Shown piece after piece: positions 1-8,698 of a DNA stretch of 64,000 nt. Under the pieces are notes generated by a model that worked only from the letters and a program-made list of their open reading frames with translations, did no database searches and had not been told where the DNA came from. Made by a program: the position numbers and the translations under genes. The DNA comes from an uncultured Chitinophaga sp. (lineage in GTDB: Bacteria > Bacteroidota > Bacteroidia > Chitinophagales > Chitinophagaceae): contig NZ_CABHOU010000046.1 of NCBI RefSeq assembly GCF_902168175.1, forward strand, positions 1-64,000. Direction: 5' to 3'. The stretch's first letter is position 1; every line of letters begins with the position of its first letter.

Positions 1-239
1 CCCAGTTGATTTTCTGCAGCCAGGCGCATTGCTTCATTGGGTTCTACCCCAAGCACTGTATTACCGTTTTCAAGAAAAAGCAGGGAAGATATACCCGTAC
101 CCACGCCGATGTCGGCTACTACGCCACAAGGTTTAAGGCCGGCATGCTGTTTCAGATATGGAATAATGGCTTCAGGATAATGCGGCCTGTACTTCACGTA
201 GTTGTCTACCCGGTTGGAAAAGCGTTCGGTGTTTTTCAT
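1..239 (-). CDS. Class I SAM-dependent methyltransferase, N-terminal part (cut by left edge)
   Basis: The minus strand reads from an ATG at 239 through the window edge, so about 79 codons are visible and the C-terminus is missing. The start reads MKNTERFSNRVDNYVKYRP, which is the usual opening of small Bacteroidota methyltransferases. A glycine-rich SAM-binding loop follows (VVADIGVGTGISS), then the acidic end of the next strand (GVEPNE). The substrate cannot be told from this part. The gene lies just downstream of a strong terminator and is probably transcribed separately from the lipoprotein gene upstream of it. Family is fairly certain; function is open. Confidence 0.8.
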   Translation of the reverse strand, partial: MKNTERFSNRVDNYVKYRPHYPEAIIPYLKQHAGLKPCGVVADIGVGTGISSLLFLENGNTVLGVEPNEAMRLAAENQL

Positions 240-257
240 GGTACTTTGAAGTTAGGG

Positions 258-297
258 AAAAAATACGAAGGGACGCCCGGTTTGCGGGCGTCCCTTC
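258..297 (-). terminator. Rho-independent terminator
   Basis: Arms at 267-279 and 285-297 form a perfect 13-bp GC-rich stem with a 5-base loop. On the minus strand it is followed by a T-rich run at 258-265. It sits 24 bases past the stop of the 321-1652 lipoprotein gene and should end that transcript. Confidence 0.85.
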
Positions 298-320
298 GGG
301 GCTTATTGTAAATTTAACGT

Positions 321-1652
321 CTACTTATCTCTTAGCATTTTAAACTCTACCGACACAAGCCTTGAGATATGCTCACACTCCGAAACCCCCATATCCATGG
401 AAGCGGAGAAATTCCCGCTCACAACTTCCCCTATGGCCCCCCACTCCGTAATATTCGTTTTCCCTGATGCCGTTACCGCTCTTCCCGGTTCGCCGCATTC
501 ATGGTGACCGATCATCCATATTTCGTCACCAATTGCTACGGTTATGCTGGAAGTGCCTGGCTTATAGGCCAGGTCCCAGGCATAACTGCCGGTACTGCCA
601 GGTCCGTCGCTGTTAATGCCAATAGCCACGGAAATTTCTCCATCCTCCGATTCCCCGTTGATGCCCATGAGCTTTGGAGTGAACATACCAGCAGCAAGTT
701 CGCTGCGAAGCACGTACTCCTTCCCGTTATACTGCAGCCGTATGTAACCCGCCACAATATCTACCTCCGTGCGAATGATCAACAGCCCCGTCAGCCGCTC
801 GCCACCGGGTGCTTTCGGGTCTTTTACCGGCCGCACGCCTTCCAGCGTTACTTCTATGAGGGCCTTATCTGTCAGCTTTGTCATTGTAGTGGGGGCTGTA
901 TAAAGCGCCTTCGACTTCATATCGTTCGCCACTTCAATCGATCCCGGACCGGTAACGATACGCCAGTTCTTGATCTTAGTTACCTGGCCGGTACGAATCA
1001 CCTCGTATAATTCGTTGCCATTCTGGAAACTCGGCGTCAGGGGAGCCAGTAATACATCCTGGTTCGGACTGCTGAAAAGAGTACCTAGCAGCACCTCGGT
1101 ATACTCACCGGGTGCTACCTGGTCTTTCACGGGCATTAAAAATATTTTCTCATAAATCTCAAATATCGAGAAGCTGGATTTCTCTACCGTAACCGTATTA
1201 TTCGTTTTATCCAACGCCGTCGGCAGGTCGCGCCACTTCCCGGCTTCATCCCTGTAAGCCACCATCAGCACGTCTTCATTCATCGACAGATCGGCTGCGT
1301 ACTTGAAGCTCACCGATACTGGTTTTGCAAAGTTCACATCATGCGGCAACAGTTCATAGCTCACCTTAGCATCTAACTGCTGCAATGTATTCTCAACCGG
1401 TTGAATACTGAAGGTGGTGGCGGACGAAACGGCGCCCGGGGGTACTACGATCTTCACGCTGTCGTTGCCAAGGCTAAGGGTACCGCCCTCTGCCCCAATC
1501 ACCTTCGTAACGGCTCCGGCCAGTGGCATTGGCTTTGCCGTAATTACCTCTTCCATATCTTCGGGAATTTCCGCAGGCCCGTCATTATTTTTTTTATCGC
1601 ACGATGCAGCAAGCAGCGCGATCAACAAACAGTAAGTGTGTATTCGTTTCAT
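321..1652 (-). CDS. Lipoprotein with ZU5-like domain
   Basis: This 443-residue protein begins with a lipoprotein signal (lipobox AASC, Cys about residue 18), so it should be anchored in the outer or inner membrane. Residues about 45-100 carry a ZU5-like signature, with GGTL, then VVPPGAV and TTFSI. ZU5-type domains occur in many surface-exposed Bacteroidota proteins and are thought to mediate protein contacts. Residues about 100-170 resemble the region that follows ZU5 in those proteins (YAADLSMNEDVLMVAYRD). The C-terminal 250 residues have no motif I recognise. The gene stands alone between a terminator and a 268-base gap. A structural or binding role is likelier than catalysis. Confidence 0.6.
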   Translation of the reverse strand: MKRIHTYCLLIALLAASCDKKNNDGPAEIPEDMEEVITAKPMPLAGAVTKVIGAEGGTLSLGNDSVKIVVPPGAVSSATTFSIQPVENTLQQLDAKVSYELLPHDVNFAKPVSVSFKYAADLSMNEDVLMVAYRDEAGKWRDLPTALDKTNNTVTVEKSSFSIFEIYEKIFLMPVKDQVAPGEYTEVLLGTLFSSPNQDVLLAPLTPSFQNGNELYEVIRTGQVTKIKNWRIVTGPGSIEVANDMKSKALYTAPTTMTKLTDKALIEVTLEGVRPVKDPKAPGGERLTGLLIIRTEVDIVAGYIRLQYNGKEYVLRSELAAGMFTPKLMGINGESEDGEISVAIGINSDGPGSTGSYAWDLAYKPGTSSITVAIGDEIWMIGHHECGEPGRAVTASGKTNITEWGAIGEVVSGNFSASMDMGVSECEHISRLVSVEFKMLRDK

Positions 1653-1920
1653 TTTTTTGAGGAATATTTAAGGGCAAAACTAGATGAATAGCGGGCTGCA
1701 TGAAAGTGTTGTGAAGGAGGGTTTGGAGGGAGATGAGGGGTTTGGGGGACGAAGTGATAATTTTTTGGGTCGAGGCGGGTGAAATATTTGTTATCAGCTA
1801 TAGAAATAATTTAACCACCATATAGCCCGATTTTACCATTTATCATCCCCCGTTGCATTTATTTCTTATTTATTATATCTTGATTCCCGCGCAGCAACAG
1901 AACTGTATTAATATTCTACA

Positions 1921-4900
1921 ATGAAAAAACTGATGGCATCGACCGCTACAATTAAACGACTACTCCCGGCCACACTGGCTCTGGGCTTCTTCGCCTGTAA
2001 AGACCAGGGACCGGCCGATAAAAGGATCCAACTACTGGACACCGCTTACACCGCCAGGATAGCCGACTCCATACAGTGGGCCGTAAAACCTGTATTGGCC
2101 GAGGGGCTGGAATTGAAGTTATGGGGCATAGATTCCCTGGTTATTTCGCCGGTTGCAATCGATGTCGATGACCACGGCCGCATTTATTACACCACTACTT
2201 CGAGGCAAAACAACTCGGAGTTCGACATCCGCGGGCACCGCGACTGGGAAATCCCTTCCATCAGCCTGCAAACGGTGGAAGAACGCCGCGCCTTCCTGCA
2301 CAAGGAACTGAGCCCGGAAAATAGCCACCGGAACACCTGGCTGAAAGACCTCAACGGCGACAGTTCGCACGACTGGCGCGACCTGACCGTTGAAAAAGAG
2401 CATATATACCGCCTGGAAGACAAGAACGGCGACGGTGTGGCCGATATGGCGCAACTGACCGTAGATGATTTCCATGATGAAGTGACCGACGTGGCAGGTG
2501 GCATACTCGCTGATGGCGACGATCTGTACGTAGCCGTAGCGCCTGACTTATGGAGGATGAAGGACAAGAACGGCGACGGGATCGCGGACGAAAAAACGTC
2601 TATTTCAACCGGCTACGCAGTACACATTGGCTTTGGTGGCCACGGTATGTCGGGCGTGGAAATGGGCCCCGATGGTAAAATTTACTGGCAGATAGGCGAC
2701 ATTGGCTTCAACGGCAAAGGCCCCGACGGCACGAAATGGGAACATCCCAACAGTGGCGTGGTAGCCCGCTCGAACCCCGATGGCAGCGACTTCGAAATAT
2801 TCGCCCATGGTGTACGTAACATCCACGAATTTGTGTTTGACGAATACGGCAACATCATCAGCGAGGACAATGACGGCGACCACCCCGGCGAAAAAGAACG
2901 GCTGGTGTACGTGGTAAACGGTTCCGACGCTGGCTGGCGCAGTAACTGGCAGTACGGCAAGTACCGCGATGAGGACAACAATACTTATAAGGTATGGATG
3001 GATGAAAAGATGTACCTGCCCCGCTGGGAAGGTCAGGCTGCTTACATCACCCCTTGTATCAGCAACTACGTGAGCGGCCCCGCCGGCATGGTATACAACC
3101 CGGGTACGGCTTTAGGCCCCGAGTACAAAAACAATTTCTTTATTGCTGAATTCGTGGGTAACCCTTCCAGCTCGGGTGTTCACGCCTTTAAATTAAACCC
3201 TAAAGGCGCCAGCTTCGAACTGGGCGAAAGCAAAAAAATACTCAGCGGCATACTGCCCACCGGTATGGACTTTGGCCCTGACGGCGCCCTGTACATTGCC
3301 GACTGGATAGACGGTTGGGATACACACAACTACGGCCGCATCTGGAAACTGGATGCCAAAAACGGCGCAGAAGCTGCCATTCGTAAAGAAGTAAAAGCAT
3401 TACTGGCCGAAAACTTTGCCGACCGCAAAACCGCTAGTCTGGGCGACCTGCTGGCGCATGCCGACCAGCGCGTACGTTTAAAAGCGCAGTTTGAACTGGC
3501 TAAACGCCAAGAAATCGACATCTTTAAGAAGTCGCTCACGCAAAGAACAAACCAGCTGGCCCGCGTACACGCCATCTGGGGTATTGCCCAACTGGCCCGC
3601 CAGGATAAAAAATATGCTACAGAACTGCTGCCCATATTGAAAGACGCTGATCCGGAAATAAGGGCGCAGGCCGCGAAATGGTTAGGCGATATTAAATATG
3701 CCGAAGCCGGTGCGCAACTGGTGCCTATGTTGAAAGACACTGCCAGCCGCGCACGTTTCTTCGCCGCCGAAGCACTGGGCCGTATCAAATACGAACCAGC
3801 TATCCAGCCACTGATCGCATTCCTCGAAGCCAACAACGATGTGGACGCCTACCAGCGCCACGCCGGCAGCTTAGCACTGGCACGTATCGGTAAACCGGCT
3901 CCCATAGTAGCCCTGTCCACTAATCCTTCCCGCGCACTGCGCATAGCAGCGGTAGTGGCACTAAGGAGAATGGCCGATCCAGGTATCACGAAATTCCTTA
4001 GCGACACTTCGGAGTTTGTGGTAACAGAAGCTGCCCGCGCCATTAACGACGATCTTTCTATCAAAGATGCATTGCCCGCACTGGCTGCACTGCTGAACAC
4101 TACCACGTTCAGCAACGAGCCGCTCATCAGGCGTGCGATCAGCGCCAACCTGCGTGTAGGTAATGCTGATAACTTACAGAACCTGGTTACCTATGCTACC
4201 AAAACAGGCAACCCTGCTCCTATGCGCGCCGAAGCTATTGATGCGGTAAGCGTTTGGGCTAAACCATCTGTACTCGACCGTGTAGACGGCCGCCTGCGTG
4301 GTCCGGTTACAAGAGAGGTGGCGCCCGTAATCACTGCATCTACCCAAGCCTTAACCAGCCTGCTTACAGATAAGGAAACAGACGTAAGGCTGAGTGCTGC
4401 AAAAGCGATCAACAAAATTGGTATTAAAGATGCAGCACCACAACTGCTCGCCGCTTTAAAAGCAGATAAAGAACCTAAAGTGCGTATCCAGGCATTGAAC
4501 GCTATCGTTAAACTGCAGGCCCCTCAGGCGGAGCAGGCGATCAGCGCGGCACTGTCCGATAAAGAAAAGTCGGTACGTGTAGCCGGCCTCGACCTGCTGG
4601 AGAAAATGACGATCTCTAAAGATGTGATGGTGACGTTGCTGAACAGCGTTATCGCCAACAAAACCATGGAGGAGCAACAGGCTGCGGTACTGGCCCTGGG
4701 CAAACTGCCTGTAGCCAATACACAAAAGAGCTTCGATGCCCTGCTGGCTAAAATGGCCGCAGGCACTTTAAGCCCCGACATTTACCTGGAACTCGGCGAA
4801 GCAATCGACAGCAGCAAATCTGCTCCGCTGATCGCACGTTACAAAGAGATCGGCAGTAAATTATCGCCCGACGATCTGATGGCCTCTTACAGCAGCAGCC

Positions 4901-5331
4901 TGCTGGGTGGCGATCCGGGTAAAGGAAGGCGCATCTTCTTCCAGAACCAGAACGCGCAATGTATGAAATGCCACGCATACGACGATAAAGGCGGCAACGC
5001 CGGCCCACGCCTCAACGGTGTAGCGAATCGTATTTCACGCGAGCAGATATTACAGGCACTTATTAATCCGAGCGCACGACTGGCGCCTGGTTATGGCATG
5101 GTAAGCCTTGAACTGAAGGATGGTAAAAAACTGTTCGGCACGATACAGAACGAAAGCAAAGCGGGTATTACCATTAAGGAAGGCAACGACCCCGAAAAGC
5201 TGATCCCTGCTGCCGACATCAAGGATAAAAAATATGCACTGTCCAGCATGCCGGATATGAAAACTATCCTCTCTAAAAAAGAGATCAGGGACGTAGTAAG
5301 TTTCCTTGCAGGACTGAAAGAGGATAATTAG
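1921..5331 (+). CDS. Lipoprotein with sugar-dehydrogenase-like propeller, HEAT repeats and c-type cytochrome domain
   Basis: This 1136-residue protein has a lipoprotein signal (GFFAC), so the mature chain should be periplasmic or at the surface. Residues about 60-480 resemble PQQ/L-sorbosone-dehydrogenase-like beta-propellers, with Ca-binding-like loops (DKNGDGVAD, DKNGDGIAD) and a VNGSDAGWRSNW segment. Residues about 490-960 are a long run of HEAT-type helical repeats. Residues about 990-1130 are a cytochrome c domain with CMKCH at 1014-1018 and a likely axial Met at 1110 (SSMPDM). The same order is seen in proteins called putative membrane-bound dehydrogenases. It probably oxidises a sugar-like substrate and passes electrons to its own haem; the substrate is unknown. 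It stands alone and ends at a clear terminator. Confidence 0.8.
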   Translation: MKKLMASTATIKRLLPATLALGFFACKDQGPADKRIQLLDTAYTARIADSIQWAVKPVLAEGLELKLWGIDSLVISPVAIDVDDHGRIYYTTTSRQNNSEFDIRGHRDWEIPSISLQTVEERRAFLHKELSPENSHRNTWLKDLNGDSSHDWRDLTVEKEHIYRLEDKNGDGVADMAQLTVDDFHDEVTDVAGGILADGDDLYVAVAPDLWRMKDKNGDGIADEKTSISTGYAVHIGFGGHGMSGVEMGPDGKIYWQIGDIGFNGKGPDGTKWEHPNSGVVARSNPDGSDFEIFAHGVRNIHEFVFDEYGNIISEDNDGDHPGEKERLVYVVNGSDAGWRSNWQYGKYRDEDNNTYKVWMDEKMYLPRWEGQAAYITPCISNYVSGPAGMVYNPGTALGPEYKNNFFIAEFVGNPSSSGVHAFKLNPKGASFELGESKKILSGILPTGMDFGPDGALYIADWIDGWDTHNYGRIWKLDAKNGAEAAIRKEVKALLAENFADRKTASLGDLLAHADQRVRLKAQFELAKRQEIDIFKKSLTQRTNQLARVHAIWGIAQLARQDKKYATELLPILKDADPEIRAQAAKWLGDIKYAEAGAQLVPMLKDTASRARFFAAEALGRIKYEPAIQPLIAFLEANNDVDAYQRHAGSLALARIGKPAPIVALSTNPSRALRIAAVVALRRMADPGITKFLSDTSEFVVTEAARAINDDLSIKDALPALAALLNTTTFSNEPLIRRAISANLRVGNADNLQNLVTYATKTGNPAPMRAEAIDAVSVWAKPSVLDRVDGRLRGPVTREVAPVITASTQALTSLLTDKETDVRLSAAKAINKIGIKDAAPQLLAALKADKEPKVRIQALNAIVKLQAPQAEQAISAALSDKEKSVRVAGLDLLEKMTISKDVMVTLLNSVIANKTMEEQQAAVLALGKLPVANTQKSFDALLAKMAAGTLSPDIYLELGEAIDSSKSAPLIARYKEIGSKLSPDDLMASYSSSLLGGDPGKGRRIFFQNQNAQCMKCHAYDDKGGNAGPRLNGVANRISREQILQALINPSARLAPGYGMVSLELKDGKKLFGTIQNESKAGITIKEGNDPEKLIPAADIKDKKYALSSMPDMKTILSKKEIRDVVSFLAGLKEDN

Positions 5332-5351
5332 CCAACATCAGATAAACACCA

Positions 5352-5385
5352 AAAAGCCCCGGTCATTTACGATGCCGGGGCTTTT
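5352..5385. terminator. Bidirectional rho-independent terminator
   Basis: Arms 5352-5362 and 5375-5385 form an 11-bp stem with A-tract and T-tract ends. It lies 20 bases past the stop of the cytochrome gene and 23 bases before the end of the convergent 5409-5663 gene, so it can serve both. Confidence 0.85.
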
Positions 5386-5408
5386 ATTATTACAAGCAAA
5401 AAGTATTC

Positions 5409-5663
5409 TTAGTTATTGTTTTTCATGTACGCATCATACGCCTCTTTCGTCCAAAACTGGTAATCCTCCTGGCGGATACCGAGCTTCTCGTCACGCTCTA
5501 CTTCCGTATAAGCCCTGCAATCCCAATATCCCTTAGCCAGCGAACGTACGTTTTCAGACACTATTGCCGGCGCAGTTTCATAGTCGGCAGGGTAGCTTTT
5601 GTAATTACCGATAGCCAATTGTTGAACTTCTTTTTTCACAGCTTCTTTACTCATTCTAGACAT
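5409..5663 (-). CDS. Small hypothetical protein, 84 aa
   Basis: This is a small, soluble, charged protein with no signal peptide, no membrane segment and no motif I recognise. The N-terminal half (KEAVKKEVQQLAIGNYK) looks helical and the C-terminal half is rich in Tyr, Trp and acidic residues. Two in-frame ATGs lie three codons apart; the second (MSKEAVKK) may be the real start. It is bounded by its own spacer upstream and a terminator downstream, and its amino-acid composition looks like a real protein. Function unknown. Confidence 0.55.
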   Translation of the reverse strand: MSRMSKEAVKKEVQQLAIGNYKSYPADYETAPAIVSENVRSLAKGYWDCRAYTEVERDEKLGIRQEDYQFWTKEAYDAYMKNNN

Positions 5664-5757
5664 GGTTTCAATTTTTGGTTCGTAGTGAGTAAAACAAAAA
5701 TGATTCCTGTATAGGTCAATTGCTACCTTTTTAAGATTTCTTTAGCTTAAAAAAATG

Positions 5758-6462
5758 TTAAAAAGCCATGTAATAATCACGCTCTTTTTTGTCAAATTTC
5801 TCGATGCTGTTACGCAACATGATGCGTGGCATCACCGCTGCATGCCGCTCCAGGAAGGCTTTTAAGCGCTTCTTATCTTTATCGCCGGCAAAACGAAGCA
5901 TCCACCCTGTAGCTTTATTTACCAGTTCTTCCTTATCTTTTAAAAGTATTTCTGCAAGCTTATACGTATCATCCAAATCGCCCTGGCGAATAAAGTAAGT
6001 AGTACTTAAAATAGCAGTTCTTCTCTCCCACTGATTTTTAGATGTAGCGAGTTGATAAAGGATGGCGCGGGGTTTATCAAATAAATAACTGCCTGTCATA
6101 TGCAGGCAGCCAAGGTCGCAGAGGTCCCAGTTATTGATGCGGTCGTGGCGGCGGATGTACAGGTCGAAAAACGCTTTCCGCCGTGCTTCCGGCAATTTCT
6201 TTTGACGGGAAGCTTTGTCCATAATACTCACCGCACCGGCACGCACTTCATGAATGGGACTCTCCAACAGCTTTTCGATTTCATCAATAGGCATGTCACC
6301 ATACATTTTAGCAATGGCAAACAGTTCGCCCATCTTTATCCCCATAAATTTATCTTCCCCATTATCAGGTTTAAAGTATCGCTGCAACTTCTCTTTCTCT
6401 GTATCGGATTGTTTAGTTTTAAGTTGATCGATAAAGGCCTTCGCCGTGAGTGTGATAGCCAT
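5758..6462 (-). CDS. AlkD-like DNA alkylation repair protein (HEAT-repeat DNA glycosylase)
   Basis: A 234-residue all-helical protein of the AlkD/AlkC superfamily, about the size of Bacillus cereus AlkD. AlkD enzymes remove N3- and N7-alkylated purines without base flipping. The family motif NNWDLCD holds the conserved Trp and Asp (W112, D113 and D116 in this numbering), and WERRTAI holds the conserved Arg pair at about 147-148. I start it at the ATG at 6462. The longer reading from 6507 would overlap the amylase end by 22 bases and adds a tail (MGGEKAVTSAYQLNP) unlike the family. It follows the amylase gene by 23 bases and may be co-transcribed, though the functions are unrelated. Confidence 0.85.
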   Translation of the reverse strand: MAITLTAKAFIDQLKTKQSDTEKEKLQRYFKPDNGEDKFMGIKMGELFAIAKMYGDMPIDEIEKLLESPIHEVRAGAVSIMDKASRQKKLPEARRKAFFDLYIRRHDRINNWDLCDLGCLHMTGSYLFDKPRAILYQLATSKNQWERRTAILSTTYFIRQGDLDDTYKLAEILLKDKEELVNKATGWMLRFAGDKDKKRLKAFLERHAAVMPRIMLRNSIEKFDKKERDYYMAF

Positions 6463-6485
6463 GGGATTAAGTTGATAAGCGGAAG

Positions 6486-7967
6486 TTACTGCTTTTTCTC
6501 CACCCATACAGACACCCCGCCGGCCGGCGTATAGAACTCACCCCAGCCGTTTTCATCGATCGTTACTTCTTCCTCACGTTCCTTCAGCATATCTGTAAAC
6601 ACCCTGCCCGCATAACGTTTCCCTATCTCCATCGATTTATGTCCCTCGTCGCCGTTCGACAACAATACCGCACAGCCTTCATGGTCATCATCGCCCTCGC
6701 GTACCCAGCCAATGCAGTTGGCATGATCGAAGTAGTCGCGCTGAGGGCCATATGCGTAGGTATTGCGGGCATTCAGCAACTCCGCGATATGTTTGCACTG
6801 TTCCAGGAATATTTCATGATCATTGCCATCGCGGCCTTTATCAACGTAATGGGCACCATATACGTCAGGATAGAAAATGCAGGGATAACCGCTTTCCCGC
6901 AATAATATCAGCGCGTAAGCAATGGGCTTGAACCATGCCTCCACGGGAGCTTCCAGCGCCTGTAAAGGCTGCGTATCGTGATTATCCACTACGGTGACGG
7001 CCAGTTCGGGTTTCACCTGCACCAGACTGTTATCGAAAATGGTGCGCATGTCGTGGTCGTTACCCTGTGTAGAAGCGTAGTGGAAGTTATGGTGCAACGC
7101 GGCATCGAACAATGACATACGGCCCTCCGTGGCATCTATATAACGTAACAGCATCGGCAAATCGCCAGGAGCCCAGTATTCACCGATAGCGACAAGGTCC
7201 GGCTTATGCTGGCGCTGGTAATCGAGCCACTCGTTGTAAAATTTGGGGGAGATGTGTTTTACCGCGTCCAGCCTTACGCCGTCTATTTTAAATGTTTCGA
7301 AGTACCATTTGCCCCAACTATTCAGTTCCTCGCGCACGGCAGTGTTTCGAAACTCAATATCGTCGAACATCAGGTAGTCGTAGTTACCCAATTCATCGTC
7401 GATCATTTCTTCCCAATCGTCGCCGTATTCGTTTTGTATGCTGAAGATGCCTTCTTCCTGCAGGTCGGCCGCGTAATCGATACCGCTGAAACACATATGG
7501 TCCCATATGAACTCAGAATATTTACCGTTACGGCCGGGGAAGGTAAACTTAGTATAGGCATCGATCTCAAAAGGCTCGCTGATAAACTCCTGCCGGTTAT
7601 CCGGGTTTACGCGGCGCACGGTGATGCGCTCCGTTTCATCGGCACCGGCTTTGTGGTTTAACACAATATCTGCATACACCTGGATGCCGCTGGCATGACA
7701 GGCTTCAATCGCTTTCTCGTATTCTTCGCGGGTACCAAACCTGGTGCGCACAGTACCCTTTTGGTCAAACTCGCCAAGATCATAAATATCGTAAGCATCA
7801 TAACCCACACTGTTCGTCCCCTCCTTACCCTTATACGCAGGTGGGAACCACAACGCATTAATACCGGCTTCGGCCAGTTTCGGCGCTCTCTCTGCAATTG
7901 TATTCCATAAATTCTCTTCAGCAGGATAATACCAGTGGAAGTATTGCATCATTGTACCATTCACCAT
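6486..7967 (-). CDS. amyA: Cytoplasmic alpha-amylase, GH13 family (subfamily 5 type)
   Basis: This 493-residue enzyme has no signal peptide and is about the length of E. coli cytoplasmic AmyA (495). It should cleave internal alpha-1,4 bonds in maltodextrin or glycogen-type substrates inside the cell. The GH13 conserved regions are intact: region I DIVLNH at 100-105, region II GVRLDAVKH with nucleophile D234, region III AIGEYW with acid/base E263, and region IV VVDNHD with D331. The start MVNGTMMQYFHWY is typical of this subfamily. A 17-bp palindrome lies about 100 bases upstream and may be an operator. Gene symbol is by family resemblance. Confidence 0.92.
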   Translation of the reverse strand: MVNGTMMQYFHWYYPAEENLWNTIAERAPKLAEAGINALWFPPAYKGKEGTNSVGYDAYDIYDLGEFDQKGTVRTRFGTREEYEKAIEACHASGIQVYADIVLNHKAGADETERITVRRVNPDNRQEFISEPFEIDAYTKFTFPGRNGKYSEFIWDHMCFSGIDYAADLQEEGIFSIQNEYGDDWEEMIDDELGNYDYLMFDDIEFRNTAVREELNSWGKWYFETFKIDGVRLDAVKHISPKFYNEWLDYQRQHKPDLVAIGEYWAPGDLPMLLRYIDATEGRMSLFDAALHHNFHYASTQGNDHDMRTIFDNSLVQVKPELAVTVVDNHDTQPLQALEAPVEAWFKPIAYALILLRESGYPCIFYPDVYGAHYVDKGRDGNDHEIFLEQCKHIAELLNARNTYAYGPQRDYFDHANCIGWVREGDDDHEGCAVLLSNGDEGHKSMEIGKRYAGRVFTDMLKEREEEVTIDENGWGEFYTPAGGVSVWVEKKQ

Positions 7968-8277
7968 AGGGAGTAGTTTTTTTATTACCTACCTTAACAA
8001 ATTAAAGCCCAACTGGTTGAAACGCAGCTTTAAGCTCGTTTTTGCTGTAAACAGAGGCGAAAACTCCACAGTGTGGAGTACAAACAATATTCAATTTAAC
8101 CGTATATTAACCTCCATTTTCGAAAACACAGATAAGGCCAATATTACAGGCATGACGGGATGGGCTCACCCGAACTGAACCTCAGTTACCGCAACTCGAT
8201 AGCATTACCGAAGAAGAAGTGCAAATATTAACAGAGAAGATAACAAAGACGAAGTAAATTTTTATATCTTATTACCC
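7968..8277. other. Intergenic region between divergent amylase and yccF genes
   Basis: This 310-base gap must hold the start signals of both divergent genes. For the amylase, a 7-of-8 match to the Bacteroidota TAnnTTTG box (TTAATTTG on the minus strand) is at 7998-8005. A perfect 17-bp palindrome is at 8063-8079. The right third (about 8150-8257) reads like a start-less coding tail. No complete gene is visible. Confidence 0.5.
8063..8079. promoter_or_regulatory. 17-bp perfect palindrome, candidate operator
   Basis: ACTCCACA and TGTGGAGT flank a single G. It lies 96 bases upstream of the amylase start, about 60 bases before the candidate -7 box of that gene, and 200 bases upstream of the divergent yccF gene. 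Symmetry and position fit a dimeric regulator site; no regulator gene is adjacent. Confidence 0.4.
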
Positions 8278-8646
8278 ATGAACTTAATCGGCAATCTCAT
8301 TTGGCTAATATTCGGCGGTTTAATTACCTGCATCGAATACCTGGTAGGCGGCTTTATCCTTTGCCTCACCATTATTGGCATCCCATTCGGTCTTCAGTGT
8401 TTTAAGATCGCCATCTTTACCCTGATGCCATTCGGTCGCCAGGTAAGGGACGTTTCCGGCCCGACAGGCTGTATAGCCACGATATTCAATATCATCTGGA
8501 TTTTCTGCGGTGGTATCTGGATCGCGATTACGCACCTGTTCTTCGGACTGCTGCTTTGCATTACGGTCATCGGCATACCATGGGGCAGGCAGCACTTTAA
8601 GCTGATGTCGCTGACGTTTGCTCCGTTTGGAAAAGAAATATATTAA
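8278..8646 (+). CDS. yccF: YccF family inner membrane protein
   Basis: A 122-residue protein with two tandem copies of the YccF unit. Each has a hydrophobic segment (GNLIWLIFGGLI and FNIIWIFCGGIW), an IIGIPFG or VIGIPWG turn, and a PFG motif (MPFGRQV and APFGKEI). That predicts several membrane helices in the cytoplasmic membrane. Length matches the family (E. coli YccF is 148). The biochemical role of YccF is not known. It is a single gene ending at a terminator shared with the convergent hydrolase gene. Confidence 0.88.
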   Translation: MNLIGNLIWLIFGGLITCIEYLVGGFILCLTIIGIPFGLQCFKIAIFTLMPFGRQVRDVSGPTGCIATIFNIIWIFCGGIWIAITHLFFGLLLCITVIGIPWGRQHFKLMSLTFAPFGKEIY

Positions 8647-8653
8647 AAGAGAA

Positions 8654-8679
8654 AAGGGCGCCTTGTACAGGGCGCCCTT
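8654..8679. terminator. Terminator hairpin between convergent genes
   Basis: Arms 8654-8662 (AAGGGCGCC) and 8671-8679 (GGCGCCCTT) pair perfectly over 9 bp with an 8-base loop. It sits between the ends of yccF (8646) and the hydrolase gene (8699). Confidence 0.75.
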
Positions 8680-8698
8680 CTTCGTTACTATATGATGA

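Noticed and set aside
6..311. Plus-strand frame of 101 codons at the left edge
   Set aside because: The minus strand encodes a clear methyltransferase N-terminus there, and the plus frame crosses the terminator.
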